In this document: positions 25,340-34,711 of the stretch, piece by piece | Position numbering within the stretch: the first letter of the stretch is position 1 | Layout of the letters: the number at the start of each line of letters is the position of its first letter | Origin: Nitrospirota bacterium | GTDB lineage: Bacteria > Nitrospirota > Leptospirillia > Leptospirillales > Leptospirillaceae | Reading direction: 5' to 3' | DNA length: 53,743 nt | Assembly (NCBI GenBank): GCA_021785195.1 | Contig: JAJYGC010000001.1 | Span: 1 to 53,743, forward strand | Position numbers and translations under genes: made by a program | The notes under the pieces: generated by a model | What the model saw: the letters and a program-made list of their open reading frames with translations, nothing else | What the model was told of the DNA's origin: nothing | The model's database searches: none

Positions 25340-26438
25340 CTGGAAGCTGTCCCGGATGACTCGACTAGCCGTAACGGGTGGCGGAACAGGAGGGCATGTC
25401 ATTCCCGCGCTCAACTTGCTCCGGTCGGCCCGGGATGATTTTCGGGCCGAGGTCCTGTATGTCGGTACCCCAGGAAATCTGGAGGAACGTCTTGCCCGGG
25501 GACAGTCCTTTCCGTTTGAGGGAATCCGGACGTCAGGGTTCATGGGAAAGGGCGTGGCCAGAAAGCTGAAGGCCCTTTGGCAGGTCCTTCCCGGGACCCT
25601 GGAAGCCCGAAAGATCCTGTCCCGCTTTTCCCCGGACCTTCTGGTGGGAACGGGAGGGTATGTTCAGATTCCCGCGGTGCTGGCTGCCCGGACCCTGGGA
25701 GTTCCGACCCTTCTTTTGGAAACGAATGTCGTGACCGGTTGGGCGAACAAGTTGCTTGAGCCGTTCTCGAGCGGGGTGGTCTACCCGTATGGACCCGGAC
25801 GAATGGCCGGGGTTCCCCTGTCGATGGAGCCGCGTCCCCCCGTTCCGGAAGGAGGACGTTTTCGGTTCCCGCTCAGGATTCTGGTGGCGGGAGGAAGCCA
25901 GGGCTCCTCCCGGATCAATCGGACGCTCCCCCGGATTGTGCTGGCGATGGGGCGCCATGGAGTCCCCCTGGATCAGATCGAGATTTTCCATCAGGCCGGG
26001 GAAAAGGGAAAGGAAGAGACGGAACTCCTTTACCGGTCCCTGGGGATCCCCGCGCGGGTGGTCGGGTTCCTTCCGGACCTCGCCTCGAATTATGCGAAAA
26101 GCTCGGTTGTTGTTGCCCGTTCAGGGGCCATGACCGTAGCGGAAATCACGTTTTCGGGCGCGCCGGCCTTTTATGTTCCCTATCCGCTTGCGATTCGGGA
26201 CCACCAGAGGAGGAATGCGGAAACGATCCGGGATGCGGGAGGTGGATGGATATGGGAAGATTCTTCACTCGAAGAAATCGATGAACGGGCCAAAGAGATG
26301 GCGGGGGTCCTTCTGGATTCCGACAGGCTGCATGGGGCCGCCCGTCGCGCCTGGGACGCTTCACCGGGCCGCCTGTCCCGATTCTGGCTGTCTGGACTGC
26401 TTGACCCGGTTCAGGAATCAGGCCCGGTCACGGCCTGA
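25329..26438 (+). CDS. murG: UDP-GlcNAc:lipid I N-acetylglucosaminyltransferase
   Basis: Peripheral membrane glycosyltransferase (GT28) that converts lipid I to lipid II. The 369 residues have the N-terminal VTGGGTGGHVIPALNL, TGGYVQIPAVLAAR, the donor-site VAGGSQGSSRIN and the sugar-nucleotide motif RSGAMTVAEITFSG. ATG 25329 lies inside the ftsW end; a second ATG ten codons on (25359) would still include the glycine loop. About 180 bp separate it from murC, the longest gap inside this part of the cluster. Confidence 0.95.
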   Translation: MPHDWKLSRMTRLAVTGGGTGGHVIPALNLLRSARDDFRAEVLYVGTPGNLEERLARGQSFPFEGIRTSGFMGKGVARKLKALWQVLPGTLEARKILSRFSPDLLVGTGGYVQIPAVLAARTLGVPTLLLETNVVTGWANKLLEPFSSGVVYPYGPGRMAGVPLSMEPRPPVPEGGRFRFPLRILVAGGSQGSSRINRTLPRIVLAMGRHGVPLDQIEIFHQAGEKGKEETELLYRSLGIPARVVGFLPDLASNYAKSSVVVARSGAMTVAEITFSGAPAFYVPYPLAIRDHQRRNAETIRDAGGGWIWEDSSLEEIDERAKEMAGVLLDSDRLHGAARRAWDASPGRLSRFWLSGLLDPVQESGPVTA

Positions 26439-26617
26439 GTTTTCAAATGGTTCGGATTTGTCCATAATCACAGGAGCGGTCGGGTGGTTCGTATATAATC
26501 CCGCGAAGTGTTGCCGGTGGATGGCAGGCTGAACCAGGAACCGTCATCTTCCGAAGAGTGGGTGAGGCACCGTCGTGGAATGGAAACAGGGGCGCGGAGC
26601 AGAGACGAGGGAAAAAC

Positions 26618-28012
26618 ATGTGGAATGAAAAGATGAGGTCCCTCCATTTTGTGGGGATTGGCGGGAACGGGATGGCGCCGATCGCAGAAATCCTCCTCGC
26701 GAAGGGTGTGGTGGTGACTGGGTCGGACCAGAGCCAGACCGAGTTGACGCGGCGCTTGTCTGAACTGGGTGCCCGCATTTTTGTCGGCCACCGGGCCGAG
26801 CAGGTCGGGGAGGTGGATGCGGTTGTCGTTTCCACGGCAATCCGGCAGGACAATCCAGAACTGCTTGAAGCCCGGAGAAGGGGACTTCCGGTCGTTCCCA
26901 GGGGGGAAGCGCTTGCCGGGATCATGAAAGGTTCCCTTGGGATCGCCGTTGCGGGTTCCCATGGCAAGACCACGACCACATCGATGATCGGATCCGTTCT
27001 GATTGCGGGGGGCCAGGACCCGACCTGCGTGGTGGGTGGCAGGGTTCCAGGCTTCGGAGGGAATGCCCGCATCGGGGCTCTTTCCTGTTTTGTGGCGGAA
27101 GCCGACGAAAGCGATGGCTCATTTCTCCGGATGTCTCCGACCATTGCCGTGGTGACCAACATTGACCAGGAGCACCTCGACCACTATCAGTCCTTCGGGA
27201 AGCTGAAGGAGGCGTTCCACACTTTTCTGTCCCATGTTCCCGGGAACGGTACAGCCATCCTGTGTCTGGACGATCCGGAACTTTCCGGTATGGTCGGGTC
27301 TCTTTCCGTTCCGGTGCTGACCTACGGGTTTTCACCGCAGGCGGACATTGGCGCGGACGGAATCCGCCAGAAAGGCCTCATGACCTCATTTTCGGTACGG
27401 GTGAAGGGAGATTCCTGGGGTGTTTTTACGCTCAATGTTCCGGGAGAGCACAATGTCCGCAATGCGTTGGCCTCAATCGCCGTGGCCGTCCATCTTGGGA
27501 TCCATCCCGATGTGGTCCGGGAGGCGCTGTTCCGCTTCAGGGGGGTCGGTCGCCGATTTACGCTGGTGGGAGAGGAAGGCGGTATCCTGATCGTCGACGA
27601 CTACGGCCATCACCCCACTGAGATTGCCGCCACCTTGAAGGCCGCACGTCAGGCCTACCCGGACCGGAGGCTCGTCGTGGCTTTCCAGCCCCACCGCTAT
27701 TCCCGGACGAGGGATCTCCTGTGCCAGTTTGCCCAGGCGTTTCGGGGGGCCGACCTTCTGGTCCTGGGAGAGATCTACGGAGCGGGTGAAGTTCCGATCG
27801 AGGGGATTACGGGAGAGCTTCTGTTCCAGAAGATACGTGACGTCATGGGAAATGGGGTTTCTTTTATCCAGGACCGCAAGATGCTGGCCCCCCATCTGCT
27901 GGAATGCCTGAAGCCGGGAGACCTGCTTCTGACGCTGGGGGCCGGGGACATTACCCTGCTTGGCCAGGAAATCTTCGCGGTGATGGGCCACCCCATCCAG
28001 GTGGACGGGTGA
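26618..28012 (+). CDS. murC: UDP-MurNAc:L-alanine ligase
   Basis: MurC starts the peptide stem by adding L-Ala to UDP-MurNAc. The 464-residue enzyme shows HFVGIGGNGMAPIAEI in the UDP-binding domain, the P-loop AGSHGKTTTTSMIG, EADESDGSF, NIDQEHLDHY and VDDYGHHPTEI. ATG 26618 has GAGGG upstream; the frame is open to 26558 but lacks a ribosome site. The preceding gap has a TATAAT at 26494-26499 without a matching -35. Its stop overlaps the murB GTG. Confidence 0.96.
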   Translation: MWNEKMRSLHFVGIGGNGMAPIAEILLAKGVVVTGSDQSQTELTRRLSELGARIFVGHRAEQVGEVDAVVVSTAIRQDNPELLEARRRGLPVVPRGEALAGIMKGSLGIAVAGSHGKTTTTSMIGSVLIAGGQDPTCVVGGRVPGFGGNARIGALSCFVAEADESDGSFLRMSPTIAVVTNIDQEHLDHYQSFGKLKEAFHTFLSHVPGNGTAILCLDDPELSGMVGSLSVPVLTYGFSPQADIGADGIRQKGLMTSFSVRVKGDSWGVFTLNVPGEHNVRNALASIAVAVHLGIHPDVVREALFRFRGVGRRFTLVGEEGGILIVDDYGHHPTEIAATLKAARQAYPDRRLVVAFQPHRYSRTRDLLCQFAQAFRGADLLVLGEIYGAGEVPIEGITGELLFQKIRDVMGNGVSFIQDRKMLAPHLLECLKPGDLLLTLGAGDITLLGQEIFAVMGHPIQVDG

Positions 28013-28923
28013 TCATTCCGGGCGAACTGCTTTCCCGCCATTCCCCAATACGGATTGGTGGTCCCGCACAATACCTTGCCCTGCCGGACTCCATCAACTC
28101 CCTGCTGGAGGTTCTCGAGGCCATCTCCTGCGGACGGCTTCCCGGTCCGGTTCGTTTCATCGGAAATGCCAGTAACCTTCTTTTTCCGGACACGGGAATG
28201 GCCGGGACGGTCATTTCGCTCAAAAGAATGTCTGGGTTCCGCATCCTGGAGGACGGAGTGGTCGAGGCCGAGGCGGGTGCGTATCTCCCGAGGCTGGCCT
28301 TCCATGCCGCAAGGAAAGGTCTGGACGGATTCGGTTTCATGTCCGGGATTCCCGGCACGGTCGGCGGCGGGGTTGTCATGAATGCCGGGACCCGCACCTC
28401 AGAAATGGCGGAGGTCCTGCTTGAGGTCAAGGTGGTCGACCGTTCGGGATGCCTCCATTCCTTTTCCAGGAAAGAGCTCTCATTCGGGTACAGGTCTTCT
28501 CCCTTCCAGTGTGACCATTCCCCCATGGGGAAGGGCCTTCGTGAGGAGTACGCCATCGTTGGGGCAACGTTTGCGGGGTTTCAGGGAGACTCCAGCAGGC
28601 TGATGGATGAATGGGTGGAGCTTCGGTCGGAACGGAGCCGAACCCAGCCTTTGTCCATGCCCAGCCTCGGCTCGGTTTTTCGCAATCCGTCGGGCCATTA
28701 TTCGGGACGGCTGATCGAACAGGCTGGCTGGAAAGGAAAGTTCTCGGGAGGAATCCAGGTATCATCCCTCCACGCCAACTTTTTCGTCAATGCCGGAAAC
28801 GGTCTCTCCAGGGATTTTCGGGGTCTGATGGATTCGGTCCGGGACTCCGTGCATCGCAATTCCGGGGTTCTCCTGGAGGCCGAGGTGGAACTTTTGCCGG
28901 ATTTAAGTCCGGCGTCTGTCTGA
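28009..28923 (+). CDS. murB: UDP-N-acetylenolpyruvoylglucosamine reductase
   Basis: FAD and NADPH dependent enzyme that makes UDP-MurNAc. From GTG 28009 (overlapping the murC stop as GTGA) the 304-residue product has RIGGPAQYLALPDS, the FAD site RFIGNASNLLFPDTG, GFGFMSGIPGTVGGGVVMNAG, the catalytic region PSLGSVFRNPSG with its Ser, and VSSLHANFFVN. The frame is open further upstream inside murC, but the family N terminus fits 28009. The size is that of the short type II enzymes. Confidence 0.93.
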   Translation: MIIPGELLSRHSPIRIGGPAQYLALPDSINSLLEVLEAISCGRLPGPVRFIGNASNLLFPDTGMAGTVISLKRMSGFRILEDGVVEAEAGAYLPRLAFHAARKGLDGFGFMSGIPGTVGGGVVMNAGTRTSEMAEVLLEVKVVDRSGCLHSFSRKELSFGYRSSPFQCDHSPMGKGLREEYAIVGATFAGFQGDSSRLMDEWVELRSERSRTQPLSMPSLGSVFRNPSGHYSGRLIEQAGWKGKFSGGIQVSSLHANFFVNAGNGLSRDFRGLMDSVRDSVHRNSGVLLEAEVELLPDLSPASV

Positions 28924-28938
28924 AAGGAATTGGTCCAG

Positions 28939-29883
28939 GTGAGGGAAAAACGGTTTCGGAAAGTGGCTGTGCTGATGGGGGGGGATTCACCGGAGGCCGA
29001 AGTGTCCCGGATGAGCGGAAAGGCGGTGGTCAGTGCGCTGCTCTCCCTCGGCTATGATGCTGTTCCTGTTGAGGTCGGGGCCGATTTGCCCGCACGCCTT
29101 TCATCCATTGGTCCGGATGCATGCTTTCTGGCCACCCATGGTGGAAATGGCGAGAATGGGGCTCTCCAGGGATTCCTGGAGATCCTGGGGATCCCCTACA
29201 CCGGCTCCGGTGTGCTGGGCAGTGCCCTTGGAATGAGCAAGATCAGGTCACGGGCCCTTTTTGCCCAGGGAGGACTGGACGTTCCGAAAACCGTAACCAT
29301 CCATGATCCGGACAAGTCCCTTCCGGAGATTCCCTTCGCGCCTCCCTTCATGGTGAAGCCGGAGTCGGCCGGATCGTCCATCGGCGTATTCCGTGTGGAA
29401 CGGATCTCCGATCTCCCCCCGGCAGTCCGGGAAGCCCGGCGACACTCTTCAAGTGTTTTGATCGAACCATTCCTGAAAGGGCGGGAAATCCAGGCGGGGA
29501 TCCTCGATGGAACCTATCTGGGGGCCATTGAAATCCTTCCGGATCCGAAAGAGCCTTTTTATACCTATGAGTCCAAATATCAAAAAGGAAAGTCTTCCCA
29601 CCTTTTTCCGGCTCCCCTTGATCCATCCGTTGCGGAAAAGCTGGAACATGCGACGGTGAAGTCCTTTTCCCTTCTCGACCTTCGGGGTGTGGCCCGTCTG
29701 GATACGCTCGTGCTTCCCGATGGAAGGGTGGTTGTCCTGGAGATGAATACCCTCCCGGGCCTGACGGAAACCTCTTTGATCCCCGAGATAGCGCAGAGCA
29801 GGGGGCTTTCCTTCCCGGATCTGGTGGAAACGATCCTGTCCCTTTCCCGGCTTGATTCTGAGCCGGTGATTCCTGTTTCCTGA
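28939..29883 (+). CDS. ddl: D-alanine:D-alanine ligase
   Basis: ATP-grasp ligase making D-Ala-D-Ala for MurF. The 314 residues contain VLMGGDSPEAEVS (N-terminal domain), THGGNGENGALQGFLE, MVKPESAGSSIGV and VLEMNTLPGLTETS with the metal and active-site residues. GTG 28939 lies about ten bases after AAGGA (28924-28928); the TTG at 28930 is too close to that site. ftsQ begins 6 bp after its stop, reproducing the classical ddl-ftsQ-ftsA-ftsZ order. Confidence 0.95.
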   Translation: MREKRFRKVAVLMGGDSPEAEVSRMSGKAVVSALLSLGYDAVPVEVGADLPARLSSIGPDACFLATHGGNGENGALQGFLEILGIPYTGSGVLGSALGMSKIRSRALFAQGGLDVPKTVTIHDPDKSLPEIPFAPPFMVKPESAGSSIGVFRVERISDLPPAVREARRHSSSVLIEPFLKGREIQAGILDGTYLGAIEILPDPKEPFYTYESKYQKGKSSHLFPAPLDPSVAEKLEHATVKSFSLLDLRGVARLDTLVLPDGRVVVLEMNTLPGLTETSLIPEIAQSRGLSFPDLVETILSLSRLDSEPVIPVS

Positions 29884-29889
29884 GCAGCG

Positions 29890-30738
29890 ATGGACAAGGC
29901 TCTCCCCGGACCACCTCCCGGAACCGAGCCTGCTTCCAGAAACTGGAAAGGCAAGGGTCGACTGATCCTGACGGTTGTCTTTTTCTTTGGATTGGCGATG
30001 CTGTCTCTCCACCCGGGAAAATCCGTCCTTTCAAAACATTCCCCCCTGATCATGAGCGGTCCGGGCGTTGTCACGGAAAGCGCGGTCCGTTCATGGCTTG
30101 GGGGGGATCCCGACAATGACGTCTTCAATCCCGAAGGGGCGAAAATCTGGCTTGGGCACCACCCTTGGGTGGAGCAGATCGCCTTCAAGCGATATCTGTG
30201 GGGCGGGGGGGCGATCCTTCTCAAGATCAAATCCCCTGTGGCGTTTCTCCGGTCTTCTTCCTCCGAAACCCCTGGCAATCCGATTTCTCCCTGGGGAAAG
30301 TCATCCTATCTTCCCTACCTCCTTCCGGATGGAAGGGTCCTTGACGGACTGATCTACCCTGGGACCGATCTCCTCCCCCAGATCATTGTCCGTGCCCCGC
30401 TCGATACAAAAAAAGGGTTGTCCCTGGTTTCGGCCATCCGCCTGGTCAGGGGCTGCAGGGGGCACGGGGCTCCGGTCGGGAATCTTTTTGTATTCCGGGG
30501 CCACCACGATATCCGTTTCTTTCCCGATCGAACCACTTCCTATCTCATCCTGCCCGAAGAGGGGCACTGTGGGGCATTTCGGCTTTATGAACGGATCCTG
30601 GCCCATCCGGAACGACTTCCGAAGGGAGTCTTGCCCCAGGGGTACGACCTCAGATTCCGGGGAATGCTTCTGATCCGACCGGAAGAGGGTGAGGAGCCGG
30701 ACTCGGTCCGAAACGGGAAATACTCCCTCCCGCACTGA
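29890..30738 (+). CDS. ftsQ: cell division protein FtsQ
   Basis: A bitopic divisome protein of 282 residues with a polar N terminus, one membrane helix (about 24-43, LILTVVFFFGLAMLSL) and a large periplasmic part. The segment with HPWVEQIAFKRYLWGGGAILLKI resembles the end of the POTRA domain (typically PWV..v.v.r..P..l.i..). The assignment rests on topology, this weak motif and its place between ddl and ftsA. FtsQ recruits FtsB/FtsL. A 129-bp gap without a clear promoter separates it from ftsA. Confidence 0.8.
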   Translation: MDKALPGPPPGTEPASRNWKGKGRLILTVVFFFGLAMLSLHPGKSVLSKHSPLIMSGPGVVTESAVRSWLGGDPDNDVFNPEGAKIWLGHHPWVEQIAFKRYLWGGGAILLKIKSPVAFLRSSSSETPGNPISPWGKSSYLPYLLPDGRVLDGLIYPGTDLLPQIIVRAPLDTKKGLSLVSAIRLVRGCRGHGAPVGNLFVFRGHHDIRFFPDRTTSYLILPEEGHCGAFRLYERILAHPERLPKGVLPQGYDLRFRGMLLIRPEEGEEPDSVRNGKYSLPH

Positions 30739-30867
30739 CGCGGCACCGGTTCCTGTTGTCCTGATTTCCCAAGATGTGCGACAATCGGAGCGTGTTTTTT
30801 CCCGGGATTGTCATCCTACTGACTGAAACGAATGTATCCATCATGGTAAGCAAAGGAAGAGAGACTC

Positions 30868-32133
30868 GTGTCCAGCAATCCCCTTTATGCGGCGCTTGAC
30901 CTGGGGTCGACGAAGATCGTGGCCGTCGTCGGACATGCCCTGGAAGACAATCTGTTTGAAATTGTTGGACTCGGTGTCGCTCCCACTGGAGCGGCCCTCA
31001 GAAACGGTACCATCATCGGTGTTCCGCAGGCAGTGACAGCGATCAACCGGGCGATCGACCAGGTCCAGCGGGTCGCTGGGCGCCCTGTCAAGAATGTGGT
31101 GGTAGGGTTTTCCGGTGGTGAGGTGATCGGTCTGGACCAGCGGGTGACGATCGCGCTCCGGGATCGGGAAGTCCAGCCGTCGGATATCGAGAAGGTCCTC
31201 CAGGAAGCACGTTCAATGGTGAATCGCCCTTCCTCGGAAATCCTTCATGTGATTCCGAAGACCTACACGATTGATGACCTGCCCAACATCCCGAATCCGG
31301 TGGGAATGGTGGGGGCCCGTCTGGAAGCCCATGTCCATGTCATCCGCGGTTCGGAAATGGTGATTGCGAACCTGAAAAGGACCGTCGAGCGCTCCGGTCT
31401 CATCCTCAGGGAGGGTGACCTGATCCTCCAGCCATTGGGTGCGGCACGGGCCCTGTTGACCGACGATGACAAGGAATTGGGCGTGGCGGTGGTGGATATC
31501 GGCGGTGGCACGACCAACATGGCCGTCTACGTGAACGGTTCGATCGCGGCCATCCGGGTCTTTCCTTATGGCGGGATCAATATGACAAAGGACCTGGCCA
31601 TTGTGCTGCAGGTGTCCCAAGAAGAAGCGGAGCGGATCAAGATCGAGGCACTGACGAATCTTGTGTCTCCCCCGGATGCCGAGGTTGAGGGAGGCGCGGG
31701 AGGCGATGCCTCGCGAACACCTTCTGTCGAACAGACCTCCCGAGTCAAGGAGGTTGTGGAGGCCAGGCTTGCGGAAATTTTGGGAATCGTGGCTCGTGAT
31801 ATCCGTGAAATGAAACTGGAGAACCGTTTGCAGCGCGGTGTCGTTCTGACGGGCGGGGTGGTCTCCATGCCGCAGATCATTCCATTTGCGCAGAAGATCC
31901 TGAATCCGTTGCATGTCACGATCGGCAATGTGCGACCAAGAATCCAGGGTCTTGTGGAACGCGCGGTTTCTCCTGAGTTTTCGGCGGCGATTGGTCTTCT
32001 TTACTATGCCCGGGATCATTGGGGGGAAGAAGCTCAGGAGGAGTCCGAGACGGCCACCCAGATGGCCCCTGAGCTGAAAAAGCAGACAGGCGGGTCGTCC
32101 CGCCTCTGGAACTGGATTCGGGAAATCATTTGA
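30868..32133 (+). CDS. ftsA: cell division protein FtsA
   Basis: Actin-like ATPase that tethers FtsZ to the membrane. The 421 residues have the phosphate-1 motif LDLGSTKIVAVVG, the SHS2-type subdomain (VVVGFSGGEVIGLDQR), the phosphate-2 motif VVDIGGGTTNMAVY and GVVLTGGVVSMPQ. The C terminus ends in an amphipathic helix SSRLWNWIREII, the membrane-targeting sequence. GTG 30868 follows the purine-rich GGAAGAGAGA. Confidence 0.96.
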   Translation: MSSNPLYAALDLGSTKIVAVVGHALEDNLFEIVGLGVAPTGAALRNGTIIGVPQAVTAINRAIDQVQRVAGRPVKNVVVGFSGGEVIGLDQRVTIALRDREVQPSDIEKVLQEARSMVNRPSSEILHVIPKTYTIDDLPNIPNPVGMVGARLEAHVHVIRGSEMVIANLKRTVERSGLILREGDLILQPLGAARALLTDDDKELGVAVVDIGGGTTNMAVYVNGSIAAIRVFPYGGINMTKDLAIVLQVSQEEAERIKIEALTNLVSPPDAEVEGGAGGDASRTPSVEQTSRVKEVVEARLAEILGIVARDIREMKLENRLQRGVVLTGGVVSMPQIIPFAQKILNPLHVTIGNVRPRIQGLVERAVSPEFSAAIGLLYYARDHWGEEAQEESETATQMAPELKKQTGGSSRLWNWIREII

Positions 32134-32166
32134 ATTTTTCTTCCGATTTGGGGAACTGTCCCTGGA

Positions 32167-33348
32167 ATGGATGGGGTCAATCTGATGGACGATAGGGAAC
32201 CTTTGATCGATTATAACCAGTCGGGACTTCTGGAAGCGCGCATCCTGGTGGTTGGGGTGGGAGGGGGCGGTTGCAACGCCGTCAATACGATGGTTCGCGA
32301 GAAGGTGACAGGGGTCGAATTTGTGGCGGTCAATACTGATCTCCAGGCACTGAACAGGATCTCCGCCCACCGGATCCAGATCGGGGGACAGCTTTCCCGG
32401 GGTCTGGGGGCGGGTGCCAATCCCGAAGTCGGCCGCCGGGCCGCATTGGAGGACGTGGAAAAAATCCGTGGGGTCATGAAAGGTGCGGACATGGTATTCG
32501 TCACCGCGGGAATGGGGGGCGGAACCGGAACCGGTGCGGCTCCCATCCTTTCCCAGATCGCGATGGAACTGGGAGCGCTGACCGTCGCTGTGGTGACGAA
32601 ACCCTTCGGGTTTGAGGGTCCAAAGCGGGCAAAGAACGCCGATGAAGGGCTTCAGGAATTGCGGCGGTATTCAGATACGCTGATTGTGATCCCCAATGAC
32701 CGCCTGATGTCTGTCGTGGACCGCAATGTTCCGATCACGGATGCGTTCAAGCTGGCCGACGACATTCTCCGGCAGGGCGTCCAGGGCATCTCTGACATCA
32801 TCACTCGCCCTGGTCTGATCAACCTGGACTTTGCGGATGTGAAGACCACAATGTCCCGAATGGGAAGGGCCGTGATGGGCATTGGGACCGGAAGGGGGGA
32901 AGGGCGCGCGACAGAAGCCGCCCGTCACGCCATCAACAGCCCGTTGCTGGAAGATGCCTCGATCAAGGGTGCAAAGGGAGTCCTGGTGAACTTTCACGGT
33001 GGGTCGGACATGACCCTCCATGAGGTATTCGAGGCCTCCAGACTGATCCAGGAGGAAGGGGAAAAGGGGATCAACATGATCTTCGGAACTGTCGTGGAAG
33101 ACGAGCCCCGGGAAGAGATACGGATTACGGTCATCGCGGCCGGGTTCGAGCAGGATGCGCTGGTGGCCGAACCCCCGGCAGAGGAATCTCCGCTGGACCC
33201 CGAGCAACTCCAGGAAATTCCGGCGTTCCTGAGAAAAACCATGACGGGACTCCATCGGGGAGGGCTTCCGCCCCTTGATCCCCCCCCGTCTGGTTCCGAG
33301 GAAGAACTGGATCGTCCTGCCATCTGGCGAAAAAGGGGGGACTCCTGA
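32167..33348 (+). CDS. ftsZ: cell division GTPase FtsZ
   Basis: Tubulin-like GTPase that forms the Z ring. The 393-residue protein has [16 protein letters not shown], the tubulin signature [12 protein letters not shown] near 116-127, and [21 protein letters not shown]. The C-terminal end is odd: EIPAFLRK at 351-358 looks like the conserved FtsA-binding peptide, but 35 residues follow, with a second similar motif [10 protein letters not shown] at 381-390. ATG 32167 is listed; ATG 32185 (MDDREPL) with GGGG upstream is an alternative start. Confidence 0.96.
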   Translation: MDGVNLMDDREPLIDYNQSGLLEARILVVGVGGGGCNAVNTMVREKVTGVEFVAVNTDLQALNRISAHRIQIGGQLSRGLGAGANPEVGRRAALEDVEKIRGVMKGADMVFVTAGMGGGTGTGAAPILSQIAMELGALTVAVVTKPFGFEGPKRAKNADEGLQELRRYSDTLIVIPNDRLMSVVDRNVPITDAFKLADDILRQGVQGISDIITRPGLINLDFADVKTTMSRMGRAVMGIGTGRGEGRATEAARHAINSPLLEDASIKGAKGVLVNFHGGSDMTLHEVFEASRLIQEEGEKGINMIFGTVVEDEPREEIRITVIAAGFEQDALVAEPPAEESPLDPEQLQEIPAFLRKTMTGLHRGGLPPLDPPPSGSEEELDRPAIWRKRGDS

Positions 33349-33999
33349 GTGTTTCTCCGCCACACCCTTCTGACCCGTCTGGGAGTGGATCATGGATTTG
33401 GCTCCAGGGCCTTAATACAGGAACCGGAAGGGGCCCGGACGTTCCGGCAAGTGCATGGGATAGGGGTTCTTGAAGTCAGTGGCCCAAAAGAGGACCCTCC
33501 CCGGGAAGCGGACGGAGGGTGGTCATCGGACCCTTCCGTGGCGATTTCCGTGTTCACCGCCGACTGCCTCCCTGTCCTGGTCTGCTCGGCCGGTGGCCGC
33601 TTTGTTTCGGCGCTCCATGCCGGATGGAGGGGGGCCGTGAGGGGAATCGTTCCGGAAGGAATCCGGCGTCTGCTGGAAGCTTCGGGGAACGCCCCGGGAG
33701 ATTTGGTGGCGGTCATCGGTCCATCGATCCGGTCCTGCTGCTATCCTGTCGGCCCCGAGGTCTGGGAGGAGATTGCAAGCCTTCATCCCGAATTTTACAA
33801 GGATCATGGGGAGGATGACCGTCTGAGCCTGCCTTCCCTCGTTCGCCTTCAACTGGAGTCACTGGGGGTTCTTCCGGCCAGGATTGGTGAGGTCGACCTC
33901 TGCACGGTATGTCATCCGGAACTCTTTTACTCCCATCGTGGAATGGGGAGTTCCCGAAATGGCCGAAGCATGCTGAACTATATCCGTTCCTCGAACTGA
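33349..33999 (+). CDS. pgeF: YfiH/PgeF-family peptidoglycan editing or purine nucleoside phosphorylase
   Basis: A 216-residue member of the multicopper-polyphenol-oxidase-like (LACC1/YfiH) fold, described as an adenosine/purine nucleoside phosphorylase and, in E. coli, as removing misincorporated L-Ser peptidoglycan precursors. The zinc-site motifs are clear: FTADCLPVL, HAGWRGAV, and IGPSIRSCCYPVG, with a C-terminal CTVCHPELFYSHR. GTG 33349 directly abuts the ftsZ stop. Position after ftsZ is common for this family in several phyla. Confidence 0.88.
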   Translation: MFLRHTLLTRLGVDHGFGSRALIQEPEGARTFRQVHGIGVLEVSGPKEDPPREADGGWSSDPSVAISVFTADCLPVLVCSAGGRFVSALHAGWRGAVRGIVPEGIRRLLEASGNAPGDLVAVIGPSIRSCCYPVGPEVWEEIASLHPEFYKDHGEDDRLSLPSLVRLQLESLGVLPARIGEVDLCTVCHPELFYSHRGMGSSRNGRSMLNYIRSSN

Positions 34000-34006
34000 G
34001 GGCAGG

Positions 34007-34711
34007 ATGAAAACGGAAAACGGGCCAATGCGAAGCCGTGTGGAACGCCTTCAGGAAGAAGTTTCCCGGCTTGCGAAGGATGCTGGAATGGGCCTCCCCC
34101 CCCGGATTGTGGGGGTCACGAAGGGGCGTTCCCCGGAGTTGTCACGGGATCTATTTGATGCCGGTGTCCCGGATCTCGCGGAAAACCGCTGGGAACAGTT
34201 GGAGGAGAAGGAGCAGTATTTTCGCCTTCAGGGGCGGTTGCCCCAATTCCATTTTATCGGTGCCCTCCAGCGTCGTTCCCTGCGCCACCTGTACCGTCCC
34301 GTGTTCCGGGTTGAAACGGTCGACCGGCATTCGATCATTCCCGTCCTTTCCGAGCGGATCCATGCATTTGGTGGGATCCAGGAAATCCTGATCGAAGTGG
34401 ACCTGACCGGCATTCCAGGCCGCTCCGGCGTTTCTGGGGAGATGCTGGAGCCTCTTCTGGAGGAGGTTGGCAAATGGCCCAACCTCATTGTCTCTGGTCT
34501 CATGGTCATGGGGCCCCCTCCGGGAGACCGGACGGCATCGCGCAAAGTCTTTGGCAGGGCACGGGAACTGTTCGACCGGTTCTTTCCGGGAGGAAAGGCG
34601 ACATTGTCGATGGGAATGACCGATGATTATCGGGAGGCCGTTGTCTGTGGTTCAACCGAGATTCGTGTGGGCCGGTATTTTTTTGAAGAGTCGGGAAAGG
34701 AAAGAGCGTGA
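34007..34711 (+). CDS. YggS-family pyridoxal phosphate homeostasis protein
   Basis: A 234-residue fold-type III PLP-binding protein (PLPBP/YggS). The PLP lysine is in RIVGVTKGR; other motifs are LAENRWEQLEEKEQYF, FHFIGALQRR, DRTASRKVFGRAREL and LSMGMTDDYREAV with the phosphate-binding RVGRYFF near the end. ATG 34007 is listed, with an in-frame ATG at 34028 as an alternative. It overlaps the proC GTG. The yggS-proC-yggT order is a common conserved string. Confidence 0.92.
   Translation: MKTENGPMRSRVERLQEEVSRLAKDAGMGLPPRIVGVTKGRSPELSRDLFDAGVPDLAENRWEQLEEKEQYFRLQGRLPQFHFIGALQRRSLRHLYRPVFRVETVDRHSIIPVLSERIHAFGGIQEILIEVDLTGIPGRSGVSGEMLEPLLEEVGKWPNLIVSGLMVMGPPPGDRTASRKVFGRARELFDRFFPGGKATLSMGMTDDYREAVVCGSTEIRVGRYFFEESGKERA

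Noticed and set aside
26494-26499. TATAAT before murC as an internal dcw promoter
   Set aside because: No acceptable -35 hexamer lies 16-18 bp upstream and there is no extended -10; it is kept only as a weak possibility because of the 180-bp murG-murC gap.
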